Shown piece by piece: positions 1 to 9,969 of a DNA stretch of 44,419 nucleotides. The notes beneath the pieces were generated by a model, which did not search any database, was not told the origin of the DNA, and was given only the letters and a program-made list of their open reading frames with translations. The DNA lies in contig SKYF01000165.1 of the NCBI GenBank assembly GCA_007128005.1, positions 1-44,419 on the forward strand. Direction: 5' to 3'. The first letter of the stretch is position 1. Every line of letters begins with the position of its first letter. The DNA comes from Bdellovibrionales bacterium (GTDB lineage Bacteria; Bdellovibrionota; Bdellovibrionia; Bdellovibrionales; UBA1609). Made by a program: the position numbers and the translations under genes.

Positions 1-2
1 CG

Positions 3-1070
3 GAGACAAGTGGAGAGTTTGGAGGTTTAGGCATTGAAATCACGGTCAAAGATGAAGTCCTGACGATCATTTCCCCTATTGAAGATACTCCCGCAGCAAA
101 GGCAGGTCTTCAGGCCGGGGATCGGATTGTGAGTATCAACGGTGAGTCTACGAAGGGTTTGAACCTAGTAGAAGCTGCTCAGCGTATGAGAGGTGATATG
201 GGCTCTAGTGTGACTTTGGGAATTATGCGCGAGGGTCTCAGTGAGTCCAAGGACTACGTGATTCACCGAGGAAGAGTGAAGGTTCGGTCGGTGAGATTTT
301 CCGACTTAGAGGACGGTTACGCTTATGTTCGATTGACAACTTTTATTGAAAACACGGCGCGAGACTTGGAACGAGTGCTGAGGAGTCATGAAAAGAAAAA
401 TGGAGGTATTAGGGGGCTAATTTTAGATTTGCGACGCAACCCTGGGGGGCTTTTGGAGCAGGCAGTTAGGATCTCAGATATGTTTCTTGAAGAAGGTGTT
501 ATTGTTAGCACCAAAGGCAGGAACAAGATGGAACAAGAAGTCCGCCATGCGAGAGGTCCCGCAAACTTTGCAGGCTTTCCCATTGTGGTGCTGATTGATG
601 AGTATTCGGCTAGCGCCAGCGAGATTCTAGCCGGGGCTTTACAGGACAACAAACGCGCTCTTGTAATGGGGCAAAGAAGTTTTGGTAAAGGAAGCGTGCA
701 GTCTGTGGTGAAACTAGGTGACGGTTCAGGCCTAAAGTTAACTGTGGCTAGATACTACACTCCCAATGGACGCTCTATTCAAGCAGAAGGGATTGCTCCT
801 GATGTGGAAGTAGCGGCAGTCAATATGGCAGCCCTGGAAAGAGCAAAAAGCCGAGGTCCTGTGCGCCGGGAGCAGGATGTGGTGGGGCATTTGCAAGGAG
901 AGCCCCAAGTGTCTGGCAAGGAATCTCCGTTGCGGAGAAACTGGTGGAGAGGGAGGGAGCGAGAGTCCACACCCTTACCCTTGAGTGAAAGAGAAAAACT
1001 TCTCCAGGAGGACTATCAATTGACCCAGGCCTTCAACTACTTAAAGGCCTTTCAGGTTATGAACAACTAA
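3..1070 (+). CDS. S41 family C-terminal processing peptidase, 5' truncated by window edge (PDZ plus protease domain)
   Basis: Frame stays open from nt 3 (ETSGEFGGLGIEITVKDEVLTIISPIEDTPAAKAGLQAGDRIVSIN = PDZ); S41 motifs LILDLRRNPGGLL, EYSASASEI, GQRSFGKGSVQ. Confidence 0.93.
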   Translation, partial: ETSGEFGGLGIEITVKDEVLTIISPIEDTPAAKAGLQAGDRIVSINGESTKGLNLVEAAQRMRGDMGSSVTLGIMREGLSESKDYVIHRGRVKVRSVRFSDLEDGYAYVRLTTFIENTARDLERVLRSHEKKNGGIRGLILDLRRNPGGLLEQAVRISDMFLEEGVIVSTKGRNKMEQEVRHARGPANFAGFPIVVLIDEYSASASEILAGALQDNKRALVMGQRSFGKGSVQSVVKLGDGSGLKLTVARYYTPNGRSIQAEGIAPDVEVAAVNMAALERAKSRGPVRREQDVVGHLQGEPQVSGKESPLRRNWWRGRERESTPLPLSEREKLLQEDYQLTQAFNYLKAFQVMNN

Positions 1071-1088
1071 GGGAAAAAAGAGAAATTC

Positions 1089-2372
1089 CTAGGAAATGAT
1101 TTTCGCTTTTTCAATAAGATGGTTAATGACCTTCTCCTCGGTGATCTGAAAGGCAAGACGCGGAAGTCGACCCTGTTCTTCATAGAACTCTTGAATTCGA
1201 CTTATTTCGATTCCGGTTTGTTGAGCATATTCCATCAGCTTTTGAGTTAGATCATCTATTGTGGCCTTTAAGTTCAATTGATTGGCCAAGGTGTCTACCA
1301 AAAAGGTCGACTGAACCATCAAAGAGGCAGACTCCTCAAAGTCCGAGTTCCATTTTTGTCGATATTCATCAAACTGCTCTGGAGTAAGCCCCTGATCACT
1401 CATGCGCTTTCGTACGTCTTCAATAATCATCTCTTTTTGCTCTTGACGAAGGCTTTCAGGGACTTCTACGGGGTTGGCCTCGACCAGAGCTTTGATAATT
1501 TGATTCCGCAAGTCCTCCTTTATGCGCTTTTCCTCTCGGGCAAGAAAGTCTTTGCGAATATCCTCTTTGAGAGCTTCCAAGTCGGCAAATTCTCCGACTT
1601 TTTTGGCCAATTCGTCGTTGAGTTCGGGTACATCCTTGGCCTTTATTGACTTTAGGGTCACTTCAAAGCGAATGGCTTGTCCGGCTAAATCCTTATTGTG
1701 ATAGTCCTCAGGGAAAGTGAGATTCAAAGTTCTCTGCTCACCGGCCTTCATGCCGATGACACCCTCTTCAAAGCCGGGGATAAAGCTCTTGGACCCAATT
1801 TCGAGCAAATGCCCATCAGCTTGGGCTCCCTCCAGGGGCGCCTCGTTGACAAAACCCTTAAAATCAAGTTCGGCAATGTCGCCCTCTTTGAGGGGACGGT
1901 CTTCAAAAACAGGTTTCATCTCAGCTTGGCTTTGGCGGATATTTTCTAAGACTTCATCTACCTTGCTTTCATCCACCTGAGGAGTTTCCTTTTTTATCTC
2001 AAGTCCTTCAAACTTCTGAATGGTCACTGTGGGGCGAACCTCTAGCTCAGCTGTAAAAGTAAAGCCTTGGTTTTCCTCAATGCCCTTTTCAAAGTGGATT
2101 TTGGGCAAGCCAATGGGCTCCAGTGAGTGCTGCTCAAGAGCTTTGCTGTAATGCTCAGACACCAACTCTTGCAAGACTTCTCCTTTGACCCTGTCTCCGT
2201 ATAGACTTTTGACCTTGGTTAAAGGGGCTTTGCCTTTGCGGAAGCCCTTGATTTCAGCGTCGCGTTGAATCTCTTTATAAACTTTATCAAATCCAGCTTT
2301 GACCAGGTCAGAGGGAAGCTCGATGCTGAGTTTGCGCGCCAGTCCACCGAGTGTGTCCATAGAGGATTTCAT
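1089..2372 (-). CDS. tig: trigger factor, peptidyl-prolyl isomerase chaperone
   Basis: KGFRKGKAPL ribosome-binding signature, FKBP-like core (GDIAELDFKGFVN...GSKSFIPGFEEGVIGMKAGE), helical C-terminal domain. Confidence 0.95.
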   Translation of the reverse strand: MKSSMDTLGGLARKLSIELPSDLVKAGFDKVYKEIQRDAEIKGFRKGKAPLTKVKSLYGDRVKGEVLQELVSEHYSKALEQHSLEPIGLPKIHFEKGIEENQGFTFTAELEVRPTVTIQKFEGLEIKKETPQVDESKVDEVLENIRQSQAEMKPVFEDRPLKEGDIAELDFKGFVNEAPLEGAQADGHLLEIGSKSFIPGFEEGVIGMKAGEQRTLNLTFPEDYHNKDLAGQAIRFEVTLKSIKAKDVPELNDELAKKVGEFADLEALKEDIRKDFLAREEKRIKEDLRNQIIKALVEANPVEVPESLRQEQKEMIIEDVRKRMSDQGLTPEQFDEYRQKWNSDFEESASLMVQSTFLVDTLANQLNLKATIDDLTQKLMEYAQQTGIEISRIQEFYEEQGRLPRLAFQITEEKVINHLIEKAKIIS

Positions 2373-2434
2373 AAAAACTCCTTTGAGATTAGAGGTATTT
2401 AACGCATATCATGTATAGGGAACGGGTGGCTTAA

Positions 2435-3328
2435 ATGCAACAAAAGATTGTTCTAGTAACAGGCAAGGGTGGAGTCGGGAAATCCTCTGTGGCTGCGGGT
2501 CTGGCGTTAAAAGAGGCCCGCAAGGGGCGACGGGTTCTATTGGCCGAGCTCGGAGAGCGCAGTTATTTTTCTGAGCTTCTTCCCTCCGGTCCTATGGAAA
2601 TTTCCTATCAGGCTAAGGCCATAGAATCTGGCTTGGAGCTGGTAAAATGGGACGGAGAGTCCTGTCTCAAAGAGTATTTATTTCACTACATTCCCATTCG
2701 CAGGGTTGTGGATTTGTTTTTTGAAAACCCGGTGATGAAGGCTCTGGTTCAGGCTGCTCCGGCCCTAAAGGAATTGGCTATCCTAGGCAAAGCGACCAGT
2801 GGCAAAAGGAATGTGGGCCCGGCATTTGATTATGATGTGGTTGTGGTGGATAGTTACGCCACGGGTCATTTTCAGGCCTTGGTGCGGGCTCCTCAGGGGA
2901 TGGCCGAGGCCATCGGTTTTGGTCCCATGGGAGAACAGAGCCGGTCCATAGAGAGGTGGATTTGTGATCCTGAGTTCTGTCAGATTGTTATTGTGGCTTT
3001 GCCCGAGGAACTGCCGGTGGTGGAAGCCTTGGAGTTGTCTGAGTCCGTTCAGGCCGATTTGGGGCAAAAAGTTGAATTTGTTCTCAATAAAGTTTGGCCC
3101 AAGACCTGGAGAGCGGAGGATATCCAGGCTCTAGGCCGTTTGCAGAGTTTGGAGTGGCCTCAGGGGCTCAGTGATTTTAGAGAAGTACTCGCACAGTCTC
3201 TTGGTCAACAATGCCAGTACCTGGACCAGCTTTCAACACGAGGCCGCGTCCATAGCCTCCCTTGGCTTCTTGAGCCCAGCTCTTGGGGTCTGTTAAAATC
3301 TCTATCCCAGCAGCTGGAGGATCTTTGA
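2435..3328 (+). CDS. ArsA/Get3-family P-loop ATPase, first of tandem pair
   Basis: Deviant Walker A KGGVGKSS near the N-terminus; ArsA-like architecture. Confidence 0.85.
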   Translation: MQQKIVLVTGKGGVGKSSVAAGLALKEARKGRRVLLAELGERSYFSELLPSGPMEISYQAKAIESGLELVKWDGESCLKEYLFHYIPIRRVVDLFFENPVMKALVQAAPALKELAILGKATSGKRNVGPAFDYDVVVVDSYATGHFQALVRAPQGMAEAIGFGPMGEQSRSIERWICDPEFCQIVIVALPEELPVVEALELSESVQADLGQKVEFVLNKVWPKTWRAEDIQALGRLQSLEWPQGLSDFREVLAQSLGQQCQYLDQLSTRGRVHSLPWLLEPSSWGLLKSLSQQLEDL

Positions 3329-4455
3329 GTTCGTTTTTTAAGTCTGAAAAAGTGATTGTCTGTGCAGGAAGTGGTGGCGTCGGAAAGACCACAATTGCTG
3401 CTTGCTTAGGGATTGGCTTTGCCCGAAGAGGGAAAAGGGTGTTGGTGTTGACTATCGACCCGGCCCGCCGTTTAGCATCGGCTCTGGGCTTGGATATGAA
3501 CGATTTGGGTTCTTTAGTTGAGGTGAAAGTCCCAGGTCAGAGCTACAAGGGCGAACTCTTTGCCTCAATGATTCAACCCCAAGCGGTCTTTGATGAGTTT
3601 GTGCGCCAGCGGGCTTCGTCAGCTCAAGCTGCAGAGAAGTTAATGCGCAACAGTCTCTATCGACAGCTCGTGAGCAGCCTGAGTGGCTCTCAGGAATTTA
3701 CCTCCCTGGAGCGACTGCTGTCGGCTGTCCAGTCAGAGCGCTACGACATTGTGATCTTAGACACCCCGCCAACTCAGCATGCAGTGGATTTTCTCAGAGC
3801 CCCGGAGCGCATCTATTCGCTCTTTCAGGAGTCTGTCACTAAGTGGTTTGCCGCGAAGAGTACTGAGTCCGGAGGCACAGTAAAGACTCTTTTGGGGAAG
3901 GTGGTAGAGCGTGGCACTCACACGGCTTTGCGAGCCCTGGAAAAGATCACTGGATCTGCCTTTGTCGGTGAGCTGGGAGAATTTTTTGCTGCCATGGCGG
4001 ACTTACAGGACCAGGTCAGTGCACGAAGCATAGAGGTCCACAGGCTGTTGACGAGTGAAGCTACGAGCTTTGTTCTCGTCACAGGCTTTGATCACTCTAA
4101 GCTTGTAGAGGCTAAGGATTTTTTTGTTGAACTAAAGAGGGGTGGCTATCGGCTTTCGGGAGTGATTGTGAACAGGAGTCAGCCGGCATGGCTAGAGCTT
4201 GAGCCTCTGCAGGCCAATCTAGCGGACAGAGCCCATAACTTGTCGGTACCCCATATAGAGAGGAGATTTCTTCAACTCTATCAAGAACTTCAGGGCTACT
4301 ATTCATTGAGAAAAGACACCTACCTCAAATTTGAAACAGGGCTGAAGGGGGAGGTGGCCTATTGCCTGATGCCAGAGCTGAAGGAAGTAGTTTATGGTTT
4401 AGAGGGACTTGAGTCGATGAGCTCTATCCTAGAGACAAAGATGGCCTGGGAGTAA
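3325..4455 (+). CDS. ArsA/Get3-family P-loop ATPase, second of tandem pair; likely TTG start at 3325 overlapping the upstream TGA (ORF track starts at 3283)
   Basis: GSGGVGKTT Walker A, TIDPARRLASALGL, LDTPPTQHAVDFLRAP motifs; TTGA overlap at 3325-3328. Confidence 0.85.
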   Translation: MSSFFKSEKVIVCAGSGGVGKTTIAACLGIGFARRGKRVLVLTIDPARRLASALGLDMNDLGSLVEVKVPGQSYKGELFASMIQPQAVFDEFVRQRASSAQAAEKLMRNSLYRQLVSSLSGSQEFTSLERLLSAVQSERYDIVILDTPPTQHAVDFLRAPERIYSLFQESVTKWFAAKSTESGGTVKTLLGKVVERGTHTALRALEKITGSAFVGELGEFFAAMADLQDQVSARSIEVHRLLTSEATSFVLVTGFDHSKLVEAKDFFVELKRGGYRLSGVIVNRSQPAWLELEPLQANLADRAHNLSVPHIERRFLQLYQELQGYYSLRKDTYLKFETGLKGEVAYCLMPELKEVVYGLEGLESMSSILETKMAWE

Positions 4456-4494
4456 GATGAATGTGAGTAAGATGAATGTGAGGGGGGAGCGCTC

Positions 4495-5658
4495 GTGAAG
4501 ATTGTTATGGGAGCTTTTGAAGGGAAATTTGTGTTTCTGATGGTTTGTGCCCTCTGTGTAGCCTTATTGAGCTCGGGCTGTGCCCTGTCGGGCAAAGGAA
4601 AGCCCTCTCAGGAGGAGGGTGTAGTCTTGCCGCCAGAGGCTGTTGACCAGTATGAAGCGGGAATGTCTGCCTTAGAAAATGAGGACTATGCTCAAGCTGC
4701 TCAAATTTTCTCGGATATTCTAAGACGATATCCTGGTAGCCAGTTTGATCTGGTTTTAACTTATAACTTGGCAGCGGCTCAAGAGGGGCTCAGGGACTGT
4801 GAGCCGGCTCGTCAAAACTATTTAACAGCTGCGCGCAGTGCTCGAAGCCGCAATGCCCGCATAGAAGCCCTGAGCTTCTATCGACTGAGTTATGTCTATG
4901 AGTGCTTGGGACAGGAACAGAGGGTTATTGCAAGTTTATTGGATGCTCGCAATCGTGGTGAAGCTCTTCCAGATGAAGTTCGCCTGACAGAGATCCCTGC
5001 GCGACTGGCAGTGACCTATGCTCGAATTGGTGAAATAGAGATCGCAGAGCAGTATTTTCGTGAAGCCGACCAGGGAATTCAGCAGCTCATTGCCAGGGCT
5101 TCTAACCAAAAAGAGCTTGCCGATCAACTGGCAAGAACTCTGTATCACATGGGAAGAATGTCTTTGGGAAATCGAGAGCATGTGGATTTGCCTGCAGCTA
5201 AGGAGGACTTAACAACACTCAGTCATCTCCAGAAGTATCTGCTGCGCTCTGTGGAGCTCAGTATTCGGCCATGGTCTGACCTAGCCGCAACCAATATTGA
5301 TCAAGCCTATTCTCATATATGGCAAGTTGCTCAAGTTTTAAAGCCCGATCCTGGCCTAGAGGGAGCCTTAGCTCGACAGAACTTGCGCCACAAGCAGGTG
5401 GCTTTACTCACAGAGGCCTACCGGGTCTTAAAGCAACTGAAGCTTGCTCAATTCCCAGACCCCAGCCCTCCAGCATCTGTAACTAGGCTTCAGGCCCAGC
5501 TCACCCAACATGAACAGCGGATGAGTCAGGCCCTGGTTCGCCTTGGTGTGAAGACTCTTCCCACGGCTGAGGCTGAACGACGTGAGGGTTTAAGGCGAGA
5601 TGGTCGAATTCGAGCTACAGAGAAGAGTCCCCTAGAGCAGAGGAGAGAGAAGCCATGA
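4495..5658 (+). CDS. TPR-containing lipoprotein
   Basis: Signal peptide with lipobox LLSSGC; TPR-like repeats (YEAGMSALENEDYAQAAQIFSDILRRYPGS). Confidence 0.75.
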   Translation: MKIVMGAFEGKFVFLMVCALCVALLSSGCALSGKGKPSQEEGVVLPPEAVDQYEAGMSALENEDYAQAAQIFSDILRRYPGSQFDLVLTYNLAAAQEGLRDCEPARQNYLTAARSARSRNARIEALSFYRLSYVYECLGQEQRVIASLLDARNRGEALPDEVRLTEIPARLAVTYARIGEIEIAEQYFREADQGIQQLIARASNQKELADQLARTLYHMGRMSLGNREHVDLPAAKEDLTTLSHLQKYLLRSVELSIRPWSDLAATNIDQAYSHIWQVAQVLKPDPGLEGALARQNLRHKQVALLTEAYRVLKQLKLAQFPDPSPPASVTRLQAQLTQHEQRMSQALVRLGVKTLPTAEAERREGLRRDGRIRATEKSPLEQRREKP

Positions 5659-6911
5659 TTCAGGATGCAATTCACCGGGCTATTTTGCGACACATTGATG
5701 ATGTACAGGAGTGGTTTAGAGAGCAAAAAAAATCAGCTTTTTTGCCCTTTTATTCTAGCTTTGATTTGCGGGATTCTAGTTTTAAAGTGGCGCCAGTGGA
5801 TGCCAATGCTTTTCCAGCGGGATTCAACAACATTTGTCAGGTGGATAAAGAGAGTGCTGTAGATTTGGTAAAAACTTACCTGTCTACTCATTATCCTGAG
5901 CTCAAGAAGGGGATACTTCTTTTGACCGAGGAGCACACGCAAAACCCCTATTACTGGGACAACGTGGTCGCTTTGAAAACTCTTCTAGAGCAGGCCGGTC
6001 AAAGGGTTGTTTTGGCGATTCCTGGCCAGGAACCAGGAAAGCAAAAACTTAAAAGTGCCTCTGGATACGAGGTGGAACTGTATCATGCTCTACGCCAGGG
6101 GGAATCTGTGCAGGTCAATGGCTTTGAGCCGGAGCTTATAATCAGCAATAATGATTTTTCACAGAGTTATGAGAACTGGATCGAGGGGCTTCAGACTCCG
6201 ATCAATCCACCCCACACCATGGGCTGGCACAGACGCAGAAAGGACCAATTCTTTTCAGTGTACAATGGGCTTGCAGAGAGTTTTGCAAGATTAATTGATA
6301 TCGATCCCTGGTCCTTGCAAATAGAAACGCGGCTATTTAAGAACTTTGATTTGACGGAAGAAAACACAAGAGCTCTTTTGGCAGAACAGGTGCAATCTTT
6401 GATCTCTGATCTGGAAAAGGCTTACGAGGCGAGGGGCATTCGCCAGAAGCCTTTTGTGTATATCAAAAACAACTCTGGAACCTATGGCTTGGGAGTGATT
6501 CATACCCACAGTGCCGAGGAGATTCTCAACTGGAGCTACAAGGCCAGGAAAAAAATGAAGGCGGCAAAAGGGGGAGGCGGAATCAGGGAGGTTATCCTTC
6601 AGGAAGGGGTAGCTTCGGTGGTTCGTGCTGATGAGTTTACGGCAGAGCCAGTCATATACATGGTAGGCTGTGAACTGGCGGGTGGGTTTTTGCGCAGTCA
6701 CAGTGGCAAGGGGGCAGAGGAGAGCCTCAATAGTCCTGGTGCTGTCTATCGAAGACTGTGTGTCTCTGATTTGCAGGTAGATGTGGAAGGGGCTCCGATG
6801 GAAAATGTCTACGGTTGGGTGGCGCGACTGAGTTTTCTGGCCGTGGCCAAAGAGCTCCAGGTTATAACTGGGTCTACAGCTCTTGGTAGGCCACCTTCTG
6901 GGACCACATGA
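5655..6911 (+). CDS. gshA: glutamate--cysteine ligase, GshA type found in Acidithiobacillus and many proteobacteria
   Basis: VDANAFPAGFNNICQVD, FVYIKNNSGTYGLGVI, REVILQEGV; ATGA overlap with upstream CDS. Confidence 0.85.
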   Translation: MIQDAIHRAILRHIDDVQEWFREQKKSAFLPFYSSFDLRDSSFKVAPVDANAFPAGFNNICQVDKESAVDLVKTYLSTHYPELKKGILLLTEEHTQNPYYWDNVVALKTLLEQAGQRVVLAIPGQEPGKQKLKSASGYEVELYHALRQGESVQVNGFEPELIISNNDFSQSYENWIEGLQTPINPPHTMGWHRRRKDQFFSVYNGLAESFARLIDIDPWSLQIETRLFKNFDLTEENTRALLAEQVQSLISDLEKAYEARGIRQKPFVYIKNNSGTYGLGVIHTHSAEEILNWSYKARKKMKAAKGGGGIREVILQEGVASVVRADEFTAEPVIYMVGCELAGGFLRSHSGKGAEESLNSPGAVYRRLCVSDLQVDVEGAPMENVYGWVARLSFLAVAKELQVITGSTALGRPPSGTT

Positions 6912-7560
6912 GTTTAAGGGGCTGGGCCCGATAGCGCAACAGGGACTCCCATTCGATCACAATTCCCTGGTGATATTCGCCGGTTTTATAGTGTCGGAAA
7001 GAGTAAACCTCCCACTCTGAGGGCAAAGTGCCACCCAGGGACTCAAAGCGCAAAGTGATGGGATCCGGCGTGCTCATAAAGGTGTACTCGTCAGCAAGCT
7101 GTGGAGTGTTGAAGATCTCAGCAATAGGAACATAGAGAGGTTGGATTTGAGAGAAATCTGGGGATAGCCGACAGGTCCCATGCAAAATCATTTTGGGAAC
7201 CTGTCCGGAGTGGGCAACCCCGATGGCCCTAAAAACCACTTCGATGCGGTCGTGGAGTTGGCAAGACAGAGCAGCTTGACCGTCAGGGGCATTCAGGGCG
7301 TAGTTGCCGAGCTGAATGGAAAAGCCCTGGGGGTCCGAGTTCAACTGAGCAGCCTGAGAGAGCTGCCTCTCTGAGGCGATCTTTAGGTCGCGACCATCCA
7401 GACGCACAAAGTTGAGGCCTTGGTCAATGGAGGCGGGAACCCGTTGTCCTCCCACATAGACATAGATTTTCTGACTGCCAAATTGGTTGGGTATCCAAAC
7501 CCCTAAAAGGAGAACTCCTAAAATCAATCCGAAGGACATGATCTGAAGTCTTGTTGTCAT
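6874..7560 (-). CDS. membrane-anchored hypothetical protein (possible GDYXXLXY-type)
   Basis: N-terminal TM segment; complete ORF convergent with gshA, 3' ends overlap by 38 nt. Confidence 0.6.
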   Translation of the reverse strand: MTTRLQIMSFGLILGVLLLGVWIPNQFGSQKIYVYVGGQRVPASIDQGLNFVRLDGRDLKIASERQLSQAAQLNSDPQGFSIQLGNYALNAPDGQAALSCQLHDRIEVVFRAIGVAHSGQVPKMILHGTCRLSPDFSQIQPLYVPIAEIFNTPQLADEYTFMSTPDPITLRFESLGGTLPSEWEVYSFRHYKTGEYHQGIVIEWESLLRYRAQPLKLMWSQKVAYQEL

Positions 7561-7675
7561 CGTCCATTACCTCGCAAGGTGAAGAGCTTAAAATCTTGGC
7601 GAAAATAGGGAACTCGTATCCCTTTTGTCTCTTCTCGGCAGCCTCACTCTCCAACTTAAAGCCCAGAGGTGTTTT

Positions 7676-9262
7676 TTAAAACTGTCGAGCGAGCTCGACA
7701 AAGGTCCGAATCATGACACCAGAGGCACCCTTTTTAGGACAGTAGGAGAGACGGCTTCCAATGTTCCAGGCTGTCCCTGCCACGTCAAAATGGGCCCAGG
7801 GAATGTCTGCATCAACAAATTGTTCGAGAAAGGCCGCGGCCGTGGCGCTTCCTGCTCCTCGGGAGGAAGAAATGTTGCTGAGGTCGGCAAAGCTGCCCTT
7901 GATATCTTCCACATGGTGGTCCGTCAAAGGCATGGGCCAAACGAGCTCACCACTCTGCTTAGAGGCGCGTTGGATCTTATCTATGAGCTTTTCGTTTCGG
8001 CTATACACTCCCGTATGGGTATTGCCCAGGGCAACGACCATGGCCCCAGTGAGAGTGGCTGCATCTATAATGGCCTGAGGCCTCTGCTCACTAGCATAAC
8101 TCAGGGCGTCGGCCAAGATCACACGGCCCTCGGCATCAGTATTGTTCACCTCAATTGTTTTGCCGTTGCGAGCCTTTAAAATGTCTCCAGGCTTGTTGGC
8201 CATAGGACCGAGAGCATTTTCAGTTGCGGGAACAAAACCCATCACATTGACTTTGAGCTTGAGTTTGGCGATGGCGATAACAGTGGCAATGACATTTGCT
8301 CCTCCACACATATCATACTTCATTTCTTCCATACCTTGGGCCGGCTTAATACTGACTCCTCCCGTGTCAAAAGTGAGCCCTTTGCCTACAAAGCAGAGGG
8401 GCTTTTTCTGAGTTCCAGCTCCCCGGTATTCCATGATGATAAAGCGAGGCTCTACTCCACTTCCCAGAGAAACACCCAGCAAACCGCCCATGCGCTCCCT
8501 TTTGATCCGAGCTCTGTCCCAGGTGGTGACCTTGACTCCGGTGCCCTTGGCCATTTTGACAGTCTCTTCTGCCAAAATCTGTGGGGTCATCAAGTTGCCG
8601 GGAGTGTCTCCCAAGCGGCGGGCAAAATGAGTGCAGTCCGAAAGAATCTCAGCTTCGTGCAGGGCCTTTTCCCATTGAGCGGAGCCGGGACCCAAAAGTT
8701 CGATCTGTTTTGGCCCTTGAGTGTTAGAATTTACTTTAGAATCCTTACTTTTGGCCTTGCTCTTAAACTCATCGAAGGAATAGCTGGCCAATCTCAAGCC
8801 CTCGGCGAGGGATTGAACCAGCTCAGCCCCGGTTTTGCTCCCAGCCAATTTGCTCCAATTGCTTGTGAAAATAGATGCTGAGGAAATCTTATGGGCCTTG
8901 AGTTGGGAGTAAAGGGCTCCTCCGACACTGCGAAAGCTCTCCGCGTCAACCTTGTCTTTTGGACCAAGTCCGATCAGGCATAAGCTCTTGCCGCTCTCCA
9001 AGCAGGAGCGATAGACGAGGCACTCTTTTGTGGAGGCCTGAAATAGGTTTTTTTCAAGGGCTTTATTGAGGAGAGAAAGGGCTCCTTCCTCAAGATTTGG
9101 AAACTGAGAGGCAGAGAAATGAACTTTGGTCTGGGAGGTTTTTGCTGCGCGGCGTTCTTTGCGGGTCGACTTGTCTTGTTTTGAATCAGAAAGCTGTGGG
9201 ACCAGCAGGACTAAGGACTCGGATTCAGTGGCAAGGTTTTTTTTCTGCAAGAATACTCTCAT
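7676..9262 (-). CDS. pepA: leucyl aminopeptidase (M17 family)
   Basis: FVGKGLTFDTGGVSIKPAQGMEEMKYDMCGGA and NNTDAEGRVILADAL M17 signatures. Confidence 0.95.
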   Translation of the reverse strand: MRVFLQKKNLATESESLVLLVPQLSDSKQDKSTRKERRAAKTSQTKVHFSASQFPNLEEGALSLLNKALEKNLFQASTKECLVYRSCLESGKSLCLIGLGPKDKVDAESFRSVGGALYSQLKAHKISSASIFTSNWSKLAGSKTGAELVQSLAEGLRLASYSFDEFKSKAKSKDSKVNSNTQGPKQIELLGPGSAQWEKALHEAEILSDCTHFARRLGDTPGNLMTPQILAEETVKMAKGTGVKVTTWDRARIKRERMGGLLGVSLGSGVEPRFIIMEYRGAGTQKKPLCFVGKGLTFDTGGVSIKPAQGMEEMKYDMCGGANVIATVIAIAKLKLKVNVMGFVPATENALGPMANKPGDILKARNGKTIEVNNTDAEGRVILADALSYASEQRPQAIIDAATLTGAMVVALGNTHTGVYSRNEKLIDKIQRASKQSGELVWPMPLTDHHVEDIKGSFADLSNISSSRGAGSATAAAFLEQFVDADIPWAHFDVAGTAWNIGSRLSYCPKKGASGVMIRTFVELARQF

Positions 9263-9345
9263 AAAAACTCTCCTATTTGACGATATCTAGTAGCACAGGG
9301 CATAAGTCTCATAAAGGACAAAAACGGATAAACAATGAGGTCAGC

Positions 9346-9969
9346 ATGGCATTAGTTCCCATAGTCATTGAACAAACCCCAAGGGGAGAGCGAAGTTACG
9401 ACATCTATTCCAGGCTTTTAAAGGACCGAATAATTATTTTGGGCACTCCCGTGACCGACGACATTGCCAATAGCATTATTGCTCAAATGTTTTTCTTAGA
9501 AATGGAGAACCCAGAAAAAGACATCCATCTTTATATCAATTCACCAGGAGGAAGTGTGACAGCGGGCCTGGCAATTTATGATATTATGCAGTTTATAAAG
9601 TGTGATGTGAGCACCTATTGCATAGGGATGGCAGCTAGCATGGGCTCTTTGCTGCTTGCCGCGGGGGCGGCTGGAAAAAGATATGTTTTGCCTCATTCAC
9701 GGGTTATGATTCACCAGCCTCATATTATGGGTTCTGGTATTTCAGGCCAAGTGAGTGACATTGAAATTCAGGCCAAAGAGATGATTAACACAAAGCGGCG
9801 ACTAACAGAGATTTATGAGGTCCACACGGGCAGGGACTACGACAGTTTAGCTGTGGCGATGGATCGAGACCGCTATATGAGTGCCGAGGAGGCTGTGGAC
9901 TTTGGCCTGGTAGACCATGTTGTGAAAAGAAGAAAGTCAACCCAGCAGCAGGGGAGTGAGAAATCATGA
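9346..9969 (+). CDS. clpP: ATP-dependent Clp protease proteolytic subunit; start placed at ATG 9346 (track starts at 9277)
   Basis: [33 protein letters not shown], catalytic [11 protein letters not shown] and [15 protein letters not shown] at 9337-9340 as SD. Confidence 0.97.
   Translation: MALVPIVIEQTPRGERSYDIYSRLLKDRIIILGTPVTDDIANSIIAQMFFLEMENPEKDIHLYINSPGGSVTAGLAIYDIMQFIKCDVSTYCIGMAASMGSLLLAAGAAGKRYVLPHSRVMIHQPHIMGSGISGQVSDIEIQAKEMINTKRRLTEIYEVHTGRDYDSLAVAMDRDRYMSAEEAVDFGLVDHVVKRRKSTQQQGSEKS

Noticed and set aside
1084-1097. TTCCTAGGAA palindrome between ctpA-like gene and tig
   Set aside because: Only 10 bp with no loop or T-run; too short to interpret.
1278-1980. Plus-strand ORFs opposite tig
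   Set aside because: Antisense shadow ORFs of a conserved gene.
7625-8881. Several plus-strand ORFs of 89-184 aa
   Set aside because: Antisense to pepA, which has clear M17 motifs; these are shadow ORFs.
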